Part shown: piece by piece, positions 51,495-59,250 of the stretch
Layout of the letters: each line of letters starts with the position of its first letter
How positions within the stretch are numbered: position 1 is the first letter of the stretch
Source of the DNA: Gaetbulibacter_A aestuarii
Lineage (GTDB): Bacteria; Bacteroidota; Bacteroidia; Flavobacteriales; Flavobacteriaceae
Length of the DNA stretch: 64,000 bases
Assembly (NCBI RefSeq): GCF_039537665.1
Contig: NZ_BAABAY010000001.1
Location: forward strand, 1,550,001-1,614,000
Reading direction: 5' to 3'
Made by a program: the position numbers and the translations under genes
Notes under the pieces: generated by a model
Databases searched by the model: none
Told to the model about the DNA's origin: nothing
What the model saw: the letters and a program-made list of their open reading frames with translations, nothing else

Positions 51495-52261
51495 GCCTTC
51501 AACTGGTTTAACAGGTTGCTAAAAGTTGTTTTCGCATGATCAAACTCGATTTGATTCACAGGGAATTCACCGTACCAGATATAGTTGTATAAATATGAGG
51601 AATAGCTGAAGGACTTCTTTAATGAATCCGAGCTAATTTCATTTTGATAATCGCTATTGGTTTTTTCCACGTCGTAGTGAATAATACCGTTTTCGGAAAG
51701 GCCTTTCAAAAGCCATAAATAATAATACCGAATAGCTAAACGGTAATTGTTTTCCGCTTCCGCGGAAGCGATAAGGGCTTTGAAATCTGTACTATGTATA
51801 TCCGCTTCAATGTTTCTAACCGGTATAATATTTTTGTCTGAAGATTTTCCAAAGATCCACCGACCTTCCTTATTCATTACGGCTTTAAAGATGAAGAAAA
51901 CAACCAGTAGAAAAATGGTTATACCTCCAATTTGCTTGATCAAATTCTGAGCTTTTAAAATCTGATCTTGGCCTTCTAAATTGAAAATCGATTTTATCAA
52001 TTGCTTTATCCACGCCTTAAAACGTGACCACCATCCCGAACCTTGAGCAGTTTCTGATTCGTAACGAAAATCATCGCCTTTGTACTTTTCATAAAAATCA
52101 TCAAATTTACGAGGCGTTACAGAACTACGATCAATTTTCAAGGTATCCGTATTTGGTTGAAAAGTAGTAGGAATATCGAGTTTTGGTAGCTGATATTCCT
52201 GTGAAAAACCCCACCAGGAAAAGATCAAAAAAATACTATATATCAAAAACTTTTTACTCAC
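51491..52261 (-). CDS. DUF4129-type membrane protein
   Basis: 256 aa: signal peptide (about 1-20), periplasmic part, one transmembrane helix (about 112-130), and a cytosolic helical domain SAEAENNYRLAIRYYYLWLLKGLSENG (DUF4129 pattern). A 16-bp palindrome within it (51755-51770) encodes ASAEAE and looks like an inserted element. Overlaps neighbours by 4 and 8 bp. Confidence 0.8.
   Translation of the reverse strand: MSKKFLIYSIFLIFSWWGFSQEYQLPKLDIPTTFQPNTDTLKIDRSSVTPRKFDDFYEKYKGDDFRYESETAQGSGWWSRFKAWIKQLIKSIFNLEGQDQILKAQNLIKQIGGITIFLLVVFFIFKAVMNKEGRWIFGKSSDKNIIPVRNIEADIHSTDFKALIASAEAENNYRLAIRYYYLWLLKGLSENGIIHYDVEKTNSDYQNEISSDSLKKSFSYSSYLYNYIWYGEFPVNQIEFDHAKTTFSNLLNQLKA
51755..51770. repeat. Intragenic 16-bp palindrome
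   Basis: CGCTTCCGCGGAAGCG, perfect palindrome, GC-rich in an AT-rich gene. In frame it encodes Ala-Ser-Ala-Glu-Ala. Similar CGCTTTCGCGGAAGCG-type palindromes are, as I recall, over-represented in flavobacteria. Confidence 0.6.
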
Positions 52262-53198
52262 TTACACCAATTTGATCGATAACACTTTTGGTTTGAATAT
52301 TTTCATTTTTCTCTTTCAGACTGTAAAAAATGATACCTTGATTCACCTGAACCACCGTACCCAAAATACTGCCCACAATAAATGATACAAAAAACACAGC
52401 CATAATCATAAACATCATTGTGCTTGCGGTTTCACCGGGATCTAATTGGCCCTGTTCAGTTGAGGTGAAAATACTGAATAAACCTAAAAAATAGGGTATT
52501 AATGTGAGTACCTGTTGGATGGTATAACTGATCAAATAAAAGAGGCCTACACAGGCAACGGCAGCAAAAAAATTAGATTTCAATAAGGTCCATGAATATC
52601 CAAAACTGTCCCAAACACCTCTTTTACCTTGAAGATATTCCATAAGAGCCATGGTATAAAAAAGCATTATTCCACCTAAAACCAGAGGTGATAAGATGAT
52701 TCCGATAATAGTAATAAATAAAACAAAAACCAGGGCCATAACAGGTAAAGCTAATAGAATGGCAACTAAAATTCCGGTAATTATGAATATGAGAAGTTTA
52801 CCAAAATTCTTTTTGTAACTATTTATTAAATCTTTGGTATCAAAATTACCTGATCCTTTTTCCAGATAATTTTGAAAGTAAATAGGAGGGAAAGCGTAAG
52901 CTACAATACCCGATATAAGTGCCAGTATAATAAAGAGAAATAAAAATATGAAAAAAGAACCTAGATTGTCGTTAATGTAATTTTCAAAACTAGAAGATCC
53001 CGAACCGTTTATACCGATACTGCTTTTAAAAAATTCGGTATAAAATTGGCTAAAGAAATAGCCCATTACAGAAAGGATGAGTAAAAATATGCCGTTAATG
53101 ATAAAATATTGCTTGAAAAAATGCTTTCCTTCCTGTTTCAAAAATGAGAACGTACCTTGAAACATGGCACCGAAACTTCGGTTCTTATATAATTCCAT
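52254..53198 (-). CDS. Multi-spanning membrane protein of the MoxR operon
   Basis: 314 aa with about six transmembrane helices (roughly 30-52, 84-108, 135-170, 205-235, 255-290), a Gly/Ser-rich loop near 70, and a hydrophilic tail. Resembles the GlpG-like/DUF-type membrane protein seen between SpoIIM and DUF4129 genes. Overlaps the SpoIIM gene by 14 bp and the DUF4129 gene by 8 bp. Unknown function. Confidence 0.75.
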   Translation of the reverse strand: MELYKNRSFGAMFQGTFSFLKQEGKHFFKQYFIINGIFLLILSVMGYFFSQFYTEFFKSSIGINGSGSSSFENYINDNLGSFFIFLFLFIILALISGIVAYAFPPIYFQNYLEKGSGNFDTKDLINSYKKNFGKLLIFIITGILVAILLALPVMALVFVLFITIIGIILSPLVLGGIMLFYTMALMEYLQGKRGVWDSFGYSWTLLKSNFFAAVACVGLFYLISYTIQQVLTLIPYFLGLFSIFTSTEQGQLDPGETASTMMFMIMAVFFVSFIVGSILGTVVQVNQGIIFYSLKEKNENIQTKSVIDQIGVSE

Positions 53199-54162
53199 AA
53201 GTTTTTTGTAGTTTTTTATGAACGATTTTGGGGTAAATCAAATAATAAAATGAGATTGCGCCTAGCGTAATCAAAATAATGCCGACAGATAACCAATGTG
53301 GCATTGTGTTAGAAAATCGGGTTACAAAACCCTCCAGAAATCCGGCAGAAATGGTAAACGGGAATGTGCTAATAAGGATCTTTACACCATCTTTTAAACC
53401 CATTTTAAAGGAGGTCATCCGCGAATATGTTTTAGGAAATAATATACTTGCTCCCAAAACCAGACCGGCCGCTCCTTCGATTACAATCGCGAAGATCTCC
53501 ATGGCACCATGGATCCAGACACCGCGCACACTTTCCCAAAACACATCATATTTTTGAAACATAAATTGAAAGGCGCCAAGCATAATACCATTCTGAAGAA
53601 GAACATAACCGGTGCCTATTCCCAGAAATATTCCATAGATAAAGGATTGGATACCAATGTATAAATTATTCAGAGTTATACCTATAAAACTGCCCCAGTT
53701 ACTACCGCTTTTATAAACGGCAACAGGATCGCCATTTTCAATATTCTCCAAAGTCATATTCACATAATGATCCCCTAGAATAAGGCGCACAAAACTATCG
53801 TCGTAGGCAGCAGAAACAGCACCAATAGCTACAAAACTTAAAAAAATAATAAAGGCATAAAGCACATAACGCCGGTATTGATAAACGATTAGCGGGGCTT
53901 CAATTTTCCAGAAATGCACAAAACGATTGGTATCCTCACGTTTGGTTTTGTAAATTTTTTGAAAAGCTTTTGCGGCTAAGTTGTTTAAATAAAGAATTGT
54001 TTTACTTTTGGGATAAAAGGTTTGCGCATAAGAGAGGTCGTTCACCAAATGAATGTAAAGCGAGGCTAATTCGTCAGGGTTCTTTAGGGTCTTACCAAAA
54101 ATAGCCTTTTCAAAATTCAGCCATTTTTCTTTGTTTTGTTTAATAAAGGCAACTTCTCTCAT
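53185..54162 (-). CDS. SpoIIM-family membrane protein
   Basis: 325 aa: cytosolic helical start (1-90) and about six transmembrane helices, with NGIMLGAFQFMF, GVWIHGAMEIFAIVIEGAAGL and AGFLEGFVTR as the stage II sporulation protein M pattern. In non-sporulating bacteria it belongs to MoxR/RDD clusters. First gene of the six-gene minus operon; only 23 bp from the divergent RDD gene start. Confidence 0.88.
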   Translation of the reverse strand: MREVAFIKQNKEKWLNFEKAIFGKTLKNPDELASLYIHLVNDLSYAQTFYPKSKTILYLNNLAAKAFQKIYKTKREDTNRFVHFWKIEAPLIVYQYRRYVLYAFIIFLSFVAIGAVSAAYDDSFVRLILGDHYVNMTLENIENGDPVAVYKSGSNWGSFIGITLNNLYIGIQSFIYGIFLGIGTGYVLLQNGIMLGAFQFMFQKYDVFWESVRGVWIHGAMEIFAIVIEGAAGLVLGASILFPKTYSRMTSFKMGLKDGVKILISTFPFTISAGFLEGFVTRFSNTMPHWLSVGIILITLGAISFYYLIYPKIVHKKLQKTYGII

Positions 54163-54185
54163 CTGTAATCAAATTAACACATTTC

Positions 54186-54932
54186 ATGTTAGAGTTACAA
54201 ATAAATACTACGCAAAATGTGAATATCAATTTCACTGCTGCAAGTGTTGGCGAGCGCATTCTTGCGTATGGTATCGATTGGATTATCAAGTTCGCTTATA
54301 TGATTGTAATTTTTTACGTGGTATTCGATATTTTTAATATTGGAGACCAAATTTCAACACTCGATACCTGGTCTCAGGTTGCAATTATCATTTTATTTTT
54401 ATTGCCCGTTTTATTCTATACCCTGAGCTTTGAAACCTTACTTGACGGGCAAACACCAGGGAAGCGTATTTTGAAAATACAGGTTGTAAAGATCGATGGC
54501 TATCAAGCGTCTTTGGCCGATTATGTGATCCGTTGGTTTTTCAGAATCGTAGATATTAATATGATGAGCGGTGTAGTCGCTTTAATTTCTATAATCAGCA
54601 GTAATAAAAATCAGCGTCTTGGTGATATTTCCGCAGGAACAGCCGTAATAAGTTTAAAAAATAAAGTCCATATCAGTCATACTATTTTAGAAGATCTGAA
54701 GGAGGATTATGTTCCTTGCTACCCTTCTGTAATTCGCCTATCTGATAACGATGCCCGGATCATTAAAGATACTTTTAAGGTAGCCAAAAAATCAAGAGAT
54801 TACAACACCTTGATCAAACTGCGAAGTAAGATCATGGAAGTGGCTGAAATAAAAGAACGCAAGCAAAATACGGATGTCGAATTTATAGATGTGATCTTAA
54901 AAGATTATAATTATTACACACAAAATATGTAA
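54186..54932 (+). CDS. RDD-family membrane protein
   Basis: 248 aa with three to four transmembrane helices and the RDD motifs: VGERILAYGIDWIIKFAYMI (R..D), DGQTPGKRILKIQVVK and VIRWFFRIVDIN. Cytosolic C-terminal ~90 aa. Divergent from the SpoIIM gene, a partner in the same type of cluster. Possible transporter or membrane-stress protein. Confidence 0.9.
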   Translation: MLELQINTTQNVNINFTAASVGERILAYGIDWIIKFAYMIVIFYVVFDIFNIGDQISTLDTWSQVAIIILFLLPVLFYTLSFETLLDGQTPGKRILKIQVVKIDGYQASLADYVIRWFFRIVDINMMSGVVALISIISSNKNQRLGDISAGTAVISLKNKVHISHTILEDLKEDYVPCYPSVIRLSDNDARIIKDTFKVAKKSRDYNTLIKLRSKIMEVAEIKERKQNTDVEFIDVILKDYNYYTQNM

Positions 54933-54941
54933 AGCCCGCCC

Positions 54942-55550
54942 ATGTTTTATACCATTGATATTTTAGGAACTATGGCCTTTGCTATTTCCGGCGTTTTAAT
55001 CGCTATGGAAAAGCGCATGGACCTTTTTGGCATCCTAATTATTGCTTTTGTAACCGCCATTGGTGGCGGAACTTTACGCGATTTATTAATTGGAGTAACT
55101 CCGGTAAGCTGGATGGGCGATATAACGTATACCTATGTCATTATCGGTTCGGCGTTATTGGCCATACTTTTTAAAGATAAAATTTACTACCTCCGTACTT
55201 CTTTATTTCTATTTGATACGATCGGCATTGGTTTGTATACCGTTGTGGGTGTAGAAAAGGGCATTCACGCAGGTTTACACCCTATTATTTGTATTGCTCT
55301 GGGAATGATTACGGCAAGTTTTGGTGGTGTACTTAGGGACACCTTATGTAATGAAATTCCGGTGATTTTTAGAAGGGAAATTTATGCTACAGCCTGTATT
55401 TTGGGTGGCATAACTTATTTTATACTTATCTATTTAGGCGTAAAAAACGATTATATTTTCATGGTTGCCGGAGCAGTGGTAATTTTGGTACGCCTATTGG
55501 CGGTGAAACTAAAAATCGCCTTACCAAGTATTTATCCCAACGAAAATTAG
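54942..55550 (+). CDS. TRIC/YadS-type channel protein (UPF0126)
   Basis: 202 aa with six to seven transmembrane helices and inverted repeats: GTMAFAISGVLIAMEKRMDLFGILIIAFVTAIGGGTLRD and GTLVGVEKG, then GMITASFGGVLRDTLCNEIPVIFRREIYA. Similar to bacterial TRIC cation channels. Follows RDD by 9 bp. Ends 4 bp inside the convergent cyclophilin gene. Confidence 0.9.
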   Translation: MFYTIDILGTMAFAISGVLIAMEKRMDLFGILIIAFVTAIGGGTLRDLLIGVTPVSWMGDITYTYVIIGSALLAILFKDKIYYLRTSLFLFDTIGIGLYTVVGVEKGIHAGLHPIICIALGMITASFGGVLRDTLCNEIPVIFRREIYATACILGGITYFILIYLGVKNDYIFMVAGAVVILVRLLAVKLKIALPSIYPNEN

Positions 55551-56263
55551 TCGATGATCTCCGCTTTTTTAATGTAAACATTGGTTAACGGCCAATCGGC
55601 CTCATCTGTTTTTACAGCTGCAATTTTATCAACAACATCCATACCGTTGATTACCTTTCCAAAAACAGTATAATCACCATCTAAAAAGTGAGAACCACCT
55701 TTCTGACAAACAATAAAGAATTCAAAAGGCGAAGCAAGTTTATAGGGATTATCTATTTCACTGCTTGGCATGGAAACGGCACCACGTTCATGGGTGTAAC
55801 CATGTTTAACATCTTTTGGAAGTAAGTATTTCCCAATTTCTTCACGCTTACGTAAGGTTTCTTTATCATCACTGTTACCGCCCTGGATGATAAAATTATC
55901 AATCACTCTGTAAAACTGTGTGCCATCAAAATAATGTCTTTTGGTTAAAAAGATAAAGTTAGAGCGATGATACCGCGTTTCAGGGTAAAGCAAAATATCG
56001 ATGTTCCCAAAACGAGTTTCAATGCGTACCTTGTTTTCTTTATGTATTTGATCGTACGCTTTATAAAAGGCCAAAGCACTTAAATTATCAAAACTTTGCA
56101 GGGTATCGTTGATCCAATCCGATTTGTCAATTTCCGGTTCTTTTTCCTTAACTTGTTTTTCTACGTGTTCCGTGGGTGTTTCTGTTACCGTTTTCTGTTT
56201 AGATTCTTTATCTTCACAACCTAAAACGAGAACAGAAAGCCATAAAAGGCATACAATGCGCAT
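55547..56263 (-). CDS. Cyclophilin-type peptidyl-prolyl isomerase, lipoprotein
   Basis: 238 aa from ATG 56263 (MRIVCLLWLSVLVLGC); an upstream in-frame ATG at 56302 would overlap the divergent NUDIX gene start. Lipobox VLGC puts the lipid at Cys 16. Cyclophilin core FYRVIDNFIIQGGNS, YTHERGAVSMPSSEIDNPYKLASPFEFFIVCQKG and FGKVINGMDVVDKI. Periplasmic folding helper. Confidence 0.92.
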   Translation of the reverse strand: MRIVCLLWLSVLVLGCEDKESKQKTVTETPTEHVEKQVKEKEPEIDKSDWINDTLQSFDNLSALAFYKAYDQIHKENKVRIETRFGNIDILLYPETRYHRSNFIFLTKRHYFDGTQFYRVIDNFIIQGGNSDDKETLRKREEIGKYLLPKDVKHGYTHERGAVSMPSSEIDNPYKLASPFEFFIVCQKGGSHFLDGDYTVFGKVINGMDVVDKIAAVKTDEADWPLTNVYIKKAEIID

Positions 56264-56268
56264 TGTTA

Positions 56269-56907
56269 ATGAATTTTGATGAATTTTTAAAATCGATTTC
56301 AAAAATAAAAAATCTACCGCTTACAGCCGAAGCATCTCATCTTAAAATGATGCCTCCCTTTCGTCAGCAGCTGTTGGAGCAGACCAAACATAAAATTAAA
56401 AGTGCGAAAAAAGCGGGGGTTTTAGCTTTGTTTTATCCAAATTCGAAAAGCGAAACCTCCTTTGTATTGATTTTACGAAAATCTTATAAAGGCGTCCATT
56501 CAGATCAAATTGCATTTCCCGGTGGTAAACTTGAAAAAAATGAATCTGAGCATGAAGCCGCTCTGCGGGAAACAGAAGAGGAGGTTGGTGTACCCAAAAA
56601 AAATATAGAACTCATTAAATCACTATCTGAACTGTACATTCCTCCCAGTAATTTTAATGTCCATCCCTTTATGGGTTTTACTGAAAATACGCCAGGTTTT
56701 ACACCTCAAGAGGAAGAAGTAGAGGCCATTATTGAAGTGCGCTTAAGCGATTTTATGGATGATAAATACTTCACAAGCAGACGTGTACAGACATCCTATC
56801 AAATGGAAATAGAGACTCCGGTTTTTATACTAAACGGTCACGTTGTATGGGGCGCCACAGCTATGATTTTAAGTGAAATTAAAGACCAATTAAAAACGCT
56901 TAGGTAA
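56269..56907 (+). CDS. NUDIX hydrolase, CoA pyrophosphatase type
   Basis: 212 aa from ATG 56269 (MNFDEFLKSISKIKNLPL); an upstream TTG is disregarded. NUDIX box near 93-115: GGKLEKNESEHEAALRETEEEVGV with the UPF0035/CoA motif LILRKSYKGVHSDQIAFPGGK before it. Hydrolyses CoA to 3'-phosphoadenosine derivatives in homologues. Start codon is only 5 bp from the divergent cyclophilin start. Confidence 0.9.
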   Translation: MNFDEFLKSISKIKNLPLTAEASHLKMMPPFRQQLLEQTKHKIKSAKKAGVLALFYPNSKSETSFVLILRKSYKGVHSDQIAFPGGKLEKNESEHEAALRETEEEVGVPKKNIELIKSLSELYIPPSNFNVHPFMGFTENTPGFTPQEEEVEAIIEVRLSDFMDDKYFTSRRVQTSYQMEIETPVFILNGHVVWGATAMILSEIKDQLKTLR

Positions 56908-56958
56908 TTTTAAGATTTCTTACCTTTGTAAGCTAACCAATTTTCTGTCGTTTGATTT

Positions 56959-57756
56959 ATGGGATTATTTAAAAAAAATCCATTCGGACATATTCTTTTT
57001 ATAAAAAAGTGGCTCATCCGCATTTTGGGTCTCATGACACACAGGCGTTTTAGAGGCTTCAATGAGCTTCAGATCGAAGGCTCTGAGATCATTAAGGATC
57101 TGCCGGACAAGAACGTATTATTTATTTCAAACCATCAAACATATTTTGCCGATGTAGTGGCCATGTTCCACGTATTCAATGCCAGTTTAAGTGGTCGTGT
57201 AGATTCCATAAAAAATGTGGGTTATCTCTGGAATCCCAAACTCAACATCTATTACGTAGCGGCCAAAGAAACCATGCGTGCTGGATTATTACCTAAAATT
57301 TTGGCTTACGTAGGTTCGGTGAGTATCGAACGCACCTGGCGTGCCGAAGGAAAAGCCGTAAATCGACAGGTTAAAATGAGTGATATTTCTAATATAGGAA
57401 AGGCCCTCGACGATGGTTGGGTAGTAACTTTTCCACAGGGTACAACCACGCCATTTAAACCCATTCGTAAAGGTACGGCGCACATCATAAAGCGGTATAA
57501 ACCGGTAGTCGTTCCTATTGTTATTGATGGTTTCCGTCGCTCTTTTGACAAAAAAGGCCTGCGCGTTAAAAAGAAAAATATTCTTCAAACCATGGAGATC
57601 AAAGCGCCTCTGGACATCGATTACGATAACGAAAGCACAGAAGATATTGTTAAAAGGATCGAGTATGCCATAGAGCAGCATCCTTCCTTCTTAAAAGTAC
57701 TTTCTAAAGAAGCCTTAGAAGAGCAAGAAGCATTGAATAAGCTTCGGGAATGGTAA
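56959..57756 (+). CDS. 1-acylglycerol-3-phosphate acyltransferase-type protein
   Basis: 265 aa of the PlsC family: SNHQTYFADV (motif I, H near 70 but with five residues to the Asp, instead of four), FPQGTTTPFKP (motif III-like, FPEGT variant) and VPIVIDGFRR. Probably membrane-associated lipid acyltransferase. Single gene, 51 bp after the NUDIX gene. The modified motif I makes the substrate uncertain. Confidence 0.85.
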   Translation: MGLFKKNPFGHILFIKKWLIRILGLMTHRRFRGFNELQIEGSEIIKDLPDKNVLFISNHQTYFADVVAMFHVFNASLSGRVDSIKNVGYLWNPKLNIYYVAAKETMRAGLLPKILAYVGSVSIERTWRAEGKAVNRQVKMSDISNIGKALDDGWVVTFPQGTTTPFKPIRKGTAHIIKRYKPVVVPIVIDGFRRSFDKKGLRVKKKNILQTMEIKAPLDIDYDNESTEDIVKRIEYAIEQHPSFLKVLSKEALEEQEALNKLREW

Positions 57757-57953
57757 TTATGATTTTGATTTAAATTTTATTGTGTATCAAGGGTTTAAAA
57801 AATTTAGTTCGATTCAAATAAAAATTTGAATTTTTTCTTAATTATATTTCTTAATTTTAAATTAATTTCTCCCAAGAATCAAACTAAAAAATCGTTCAAA
57901 ATTTTATGTATTGAACAAAATTCTCTTGAGGTGAAAATTAATCCCTTAAGAAC

Positions 57954-59156
57954 ATGATATTAGCGCAACCCCACGAAAAGGAACAAGAACGATTAAAGGA
58001 ATTAGAATCATTCTCGATCTTAAGAACAATTCCTGAATTAGATTATGATGATCTCACCGCTATTGCAGCTCAAATTTGCGATACTCCAATTTCATTGGTT
58101 TCTTTGTTGGAAGCCGATTGCCAATGGTTTAAATCTCACCACGGCCTTGATCTACAGGAAACACCCAGAAATATTTCATTTTGTGGACATGCCATAAATC
58201 AACCTTCAGATATTTTTATTGTAGAGGATGCTACTAAAGATGAGCGTTTTTTTGACAATCCTTTGGTTACAGGACCTCCTTATATCCAGTTTTATGCCGG
58301 CGTATCTTTAATGAGTGATAACGGATTGCCTTTGGGTACATTGTGTGTTGTTGGAAATGAACCCAAAACTTTAACTAATAAACAAATTCAGAGTCTTAAA
58401 GCCCTTTCCAGGCAAACAATGAATGTTCTAAATTTGAGAAAAAGTAAGTTGGAATTGGAGAAAGCCTTAAAGGAATTACTTGCAAAAAATCAGGAACTTG
58501 ATCGATTTGCTTCAATCGCAGCACATGACATAAAATCGCCCTTAGCTGGAATTCAAGGTATGATAATGCTTTTTACAGAGCAATACAGATCAGTTTTAGA
58601 CGAGCATGCTAATGAGATGTTGAGTTTAATTCAAAATTCATCCGAACAATTGCAAAGCTTAATTGAGGGAATACTAATGTATTCAAAAGGAGATAATATT
58701 CTTCAGGATGAAAAATCGACTATTAAGATCTCTGAACTTGAGAAGGATATGTTAGAGCTTTTTAGTTCAGAAACTAAATTAAATTTTACCGTCAATTCTC
58801 AACTTGAAGAAATCACAACAAATCCGGTAGCCTTAAAACAAGTGCTCCTTAATTTGATAGCCAATGGTATAAAGTACAATGATAAAGACCATATCAATAT
58901 TGAATTAGGAATAAGTGGAGATACCAAAAATTATTATTTCTATGTCAGCGATAATGGCCCCGGAATACCTCAAGAGAATCGTGAAAAAATATTCAGGATT
59001 TTTGAGGTGACGACCCAAACGGATAGATACGGGGAAACCGGACATGGAATTGGTTTGGCGACAGTTAAAAAAATAGTAGACAAATTTGGGGGCGATTTAA
59101 CTGTTGATTCTGAGTTGGGACAAGGCTCTAAGTTTTGTTTTACTTTTAAAAAGTAG
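57954..59156 (+). CDS. GAF-domain sensor histidine kinase
   Basis: 400 aa, no transmembrane segment. GAF domain about 20-160 (ISLVSLLEADCQWFKSHHGLDL), coiled coil (160-185), HisKA with AAHDIKSPLAG (His near 193), HATPase with NLIANGIKYN (N box), DNGPGIP (G1) and GHGIGLATVKK (G2). No response regulator adjacent; orphan kinase. Ligand unknown, perhaps light- or redox-linked like other free-standing GAF kinases. Confidence 0.92.
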   Translation: MILAQPHEKEQERLKELESFSILRTIPELDYDDLTAIAAQICDTPISLVSLLEADCQWFKSHHGLDLQETPRNISFCGHAINQPSDIFIVEDATKDERFFDNPLVTGPPYIQFYAGVSLMSDNGLPLGTLCVVGNEPKTLTNKQIQSLKALSRQTMNVLNLRKSKLELEKALKELLAKNQELDRFASIAAHDIKSPLAGIQGMIMLFTEQYRSVLDEHANEMLSLIQNSSEQLQSLIEGILMYSKGDNILQDEKSTIKISELEKDMLELFSSETKLNFTVNSQLEEITTNPVALKQVLLNLIANGIKYNDKDHINIELGISGDTKNYYFYVSDNGPGIPQENREKIFRIFEVTTQTDRYGETGHGIGLATVKKIVDKFGGDLTVDSELGQGSKFCFTFKK

Positions 59157-59250
59157 AAATGTCACTAAAAGGATAGTTGATAACTAGTAATAAATCCCTT
59201 TTAAAAAATGTATTGAATTGGTTATTTTGCCTCGATTTAAGATCGGATGA

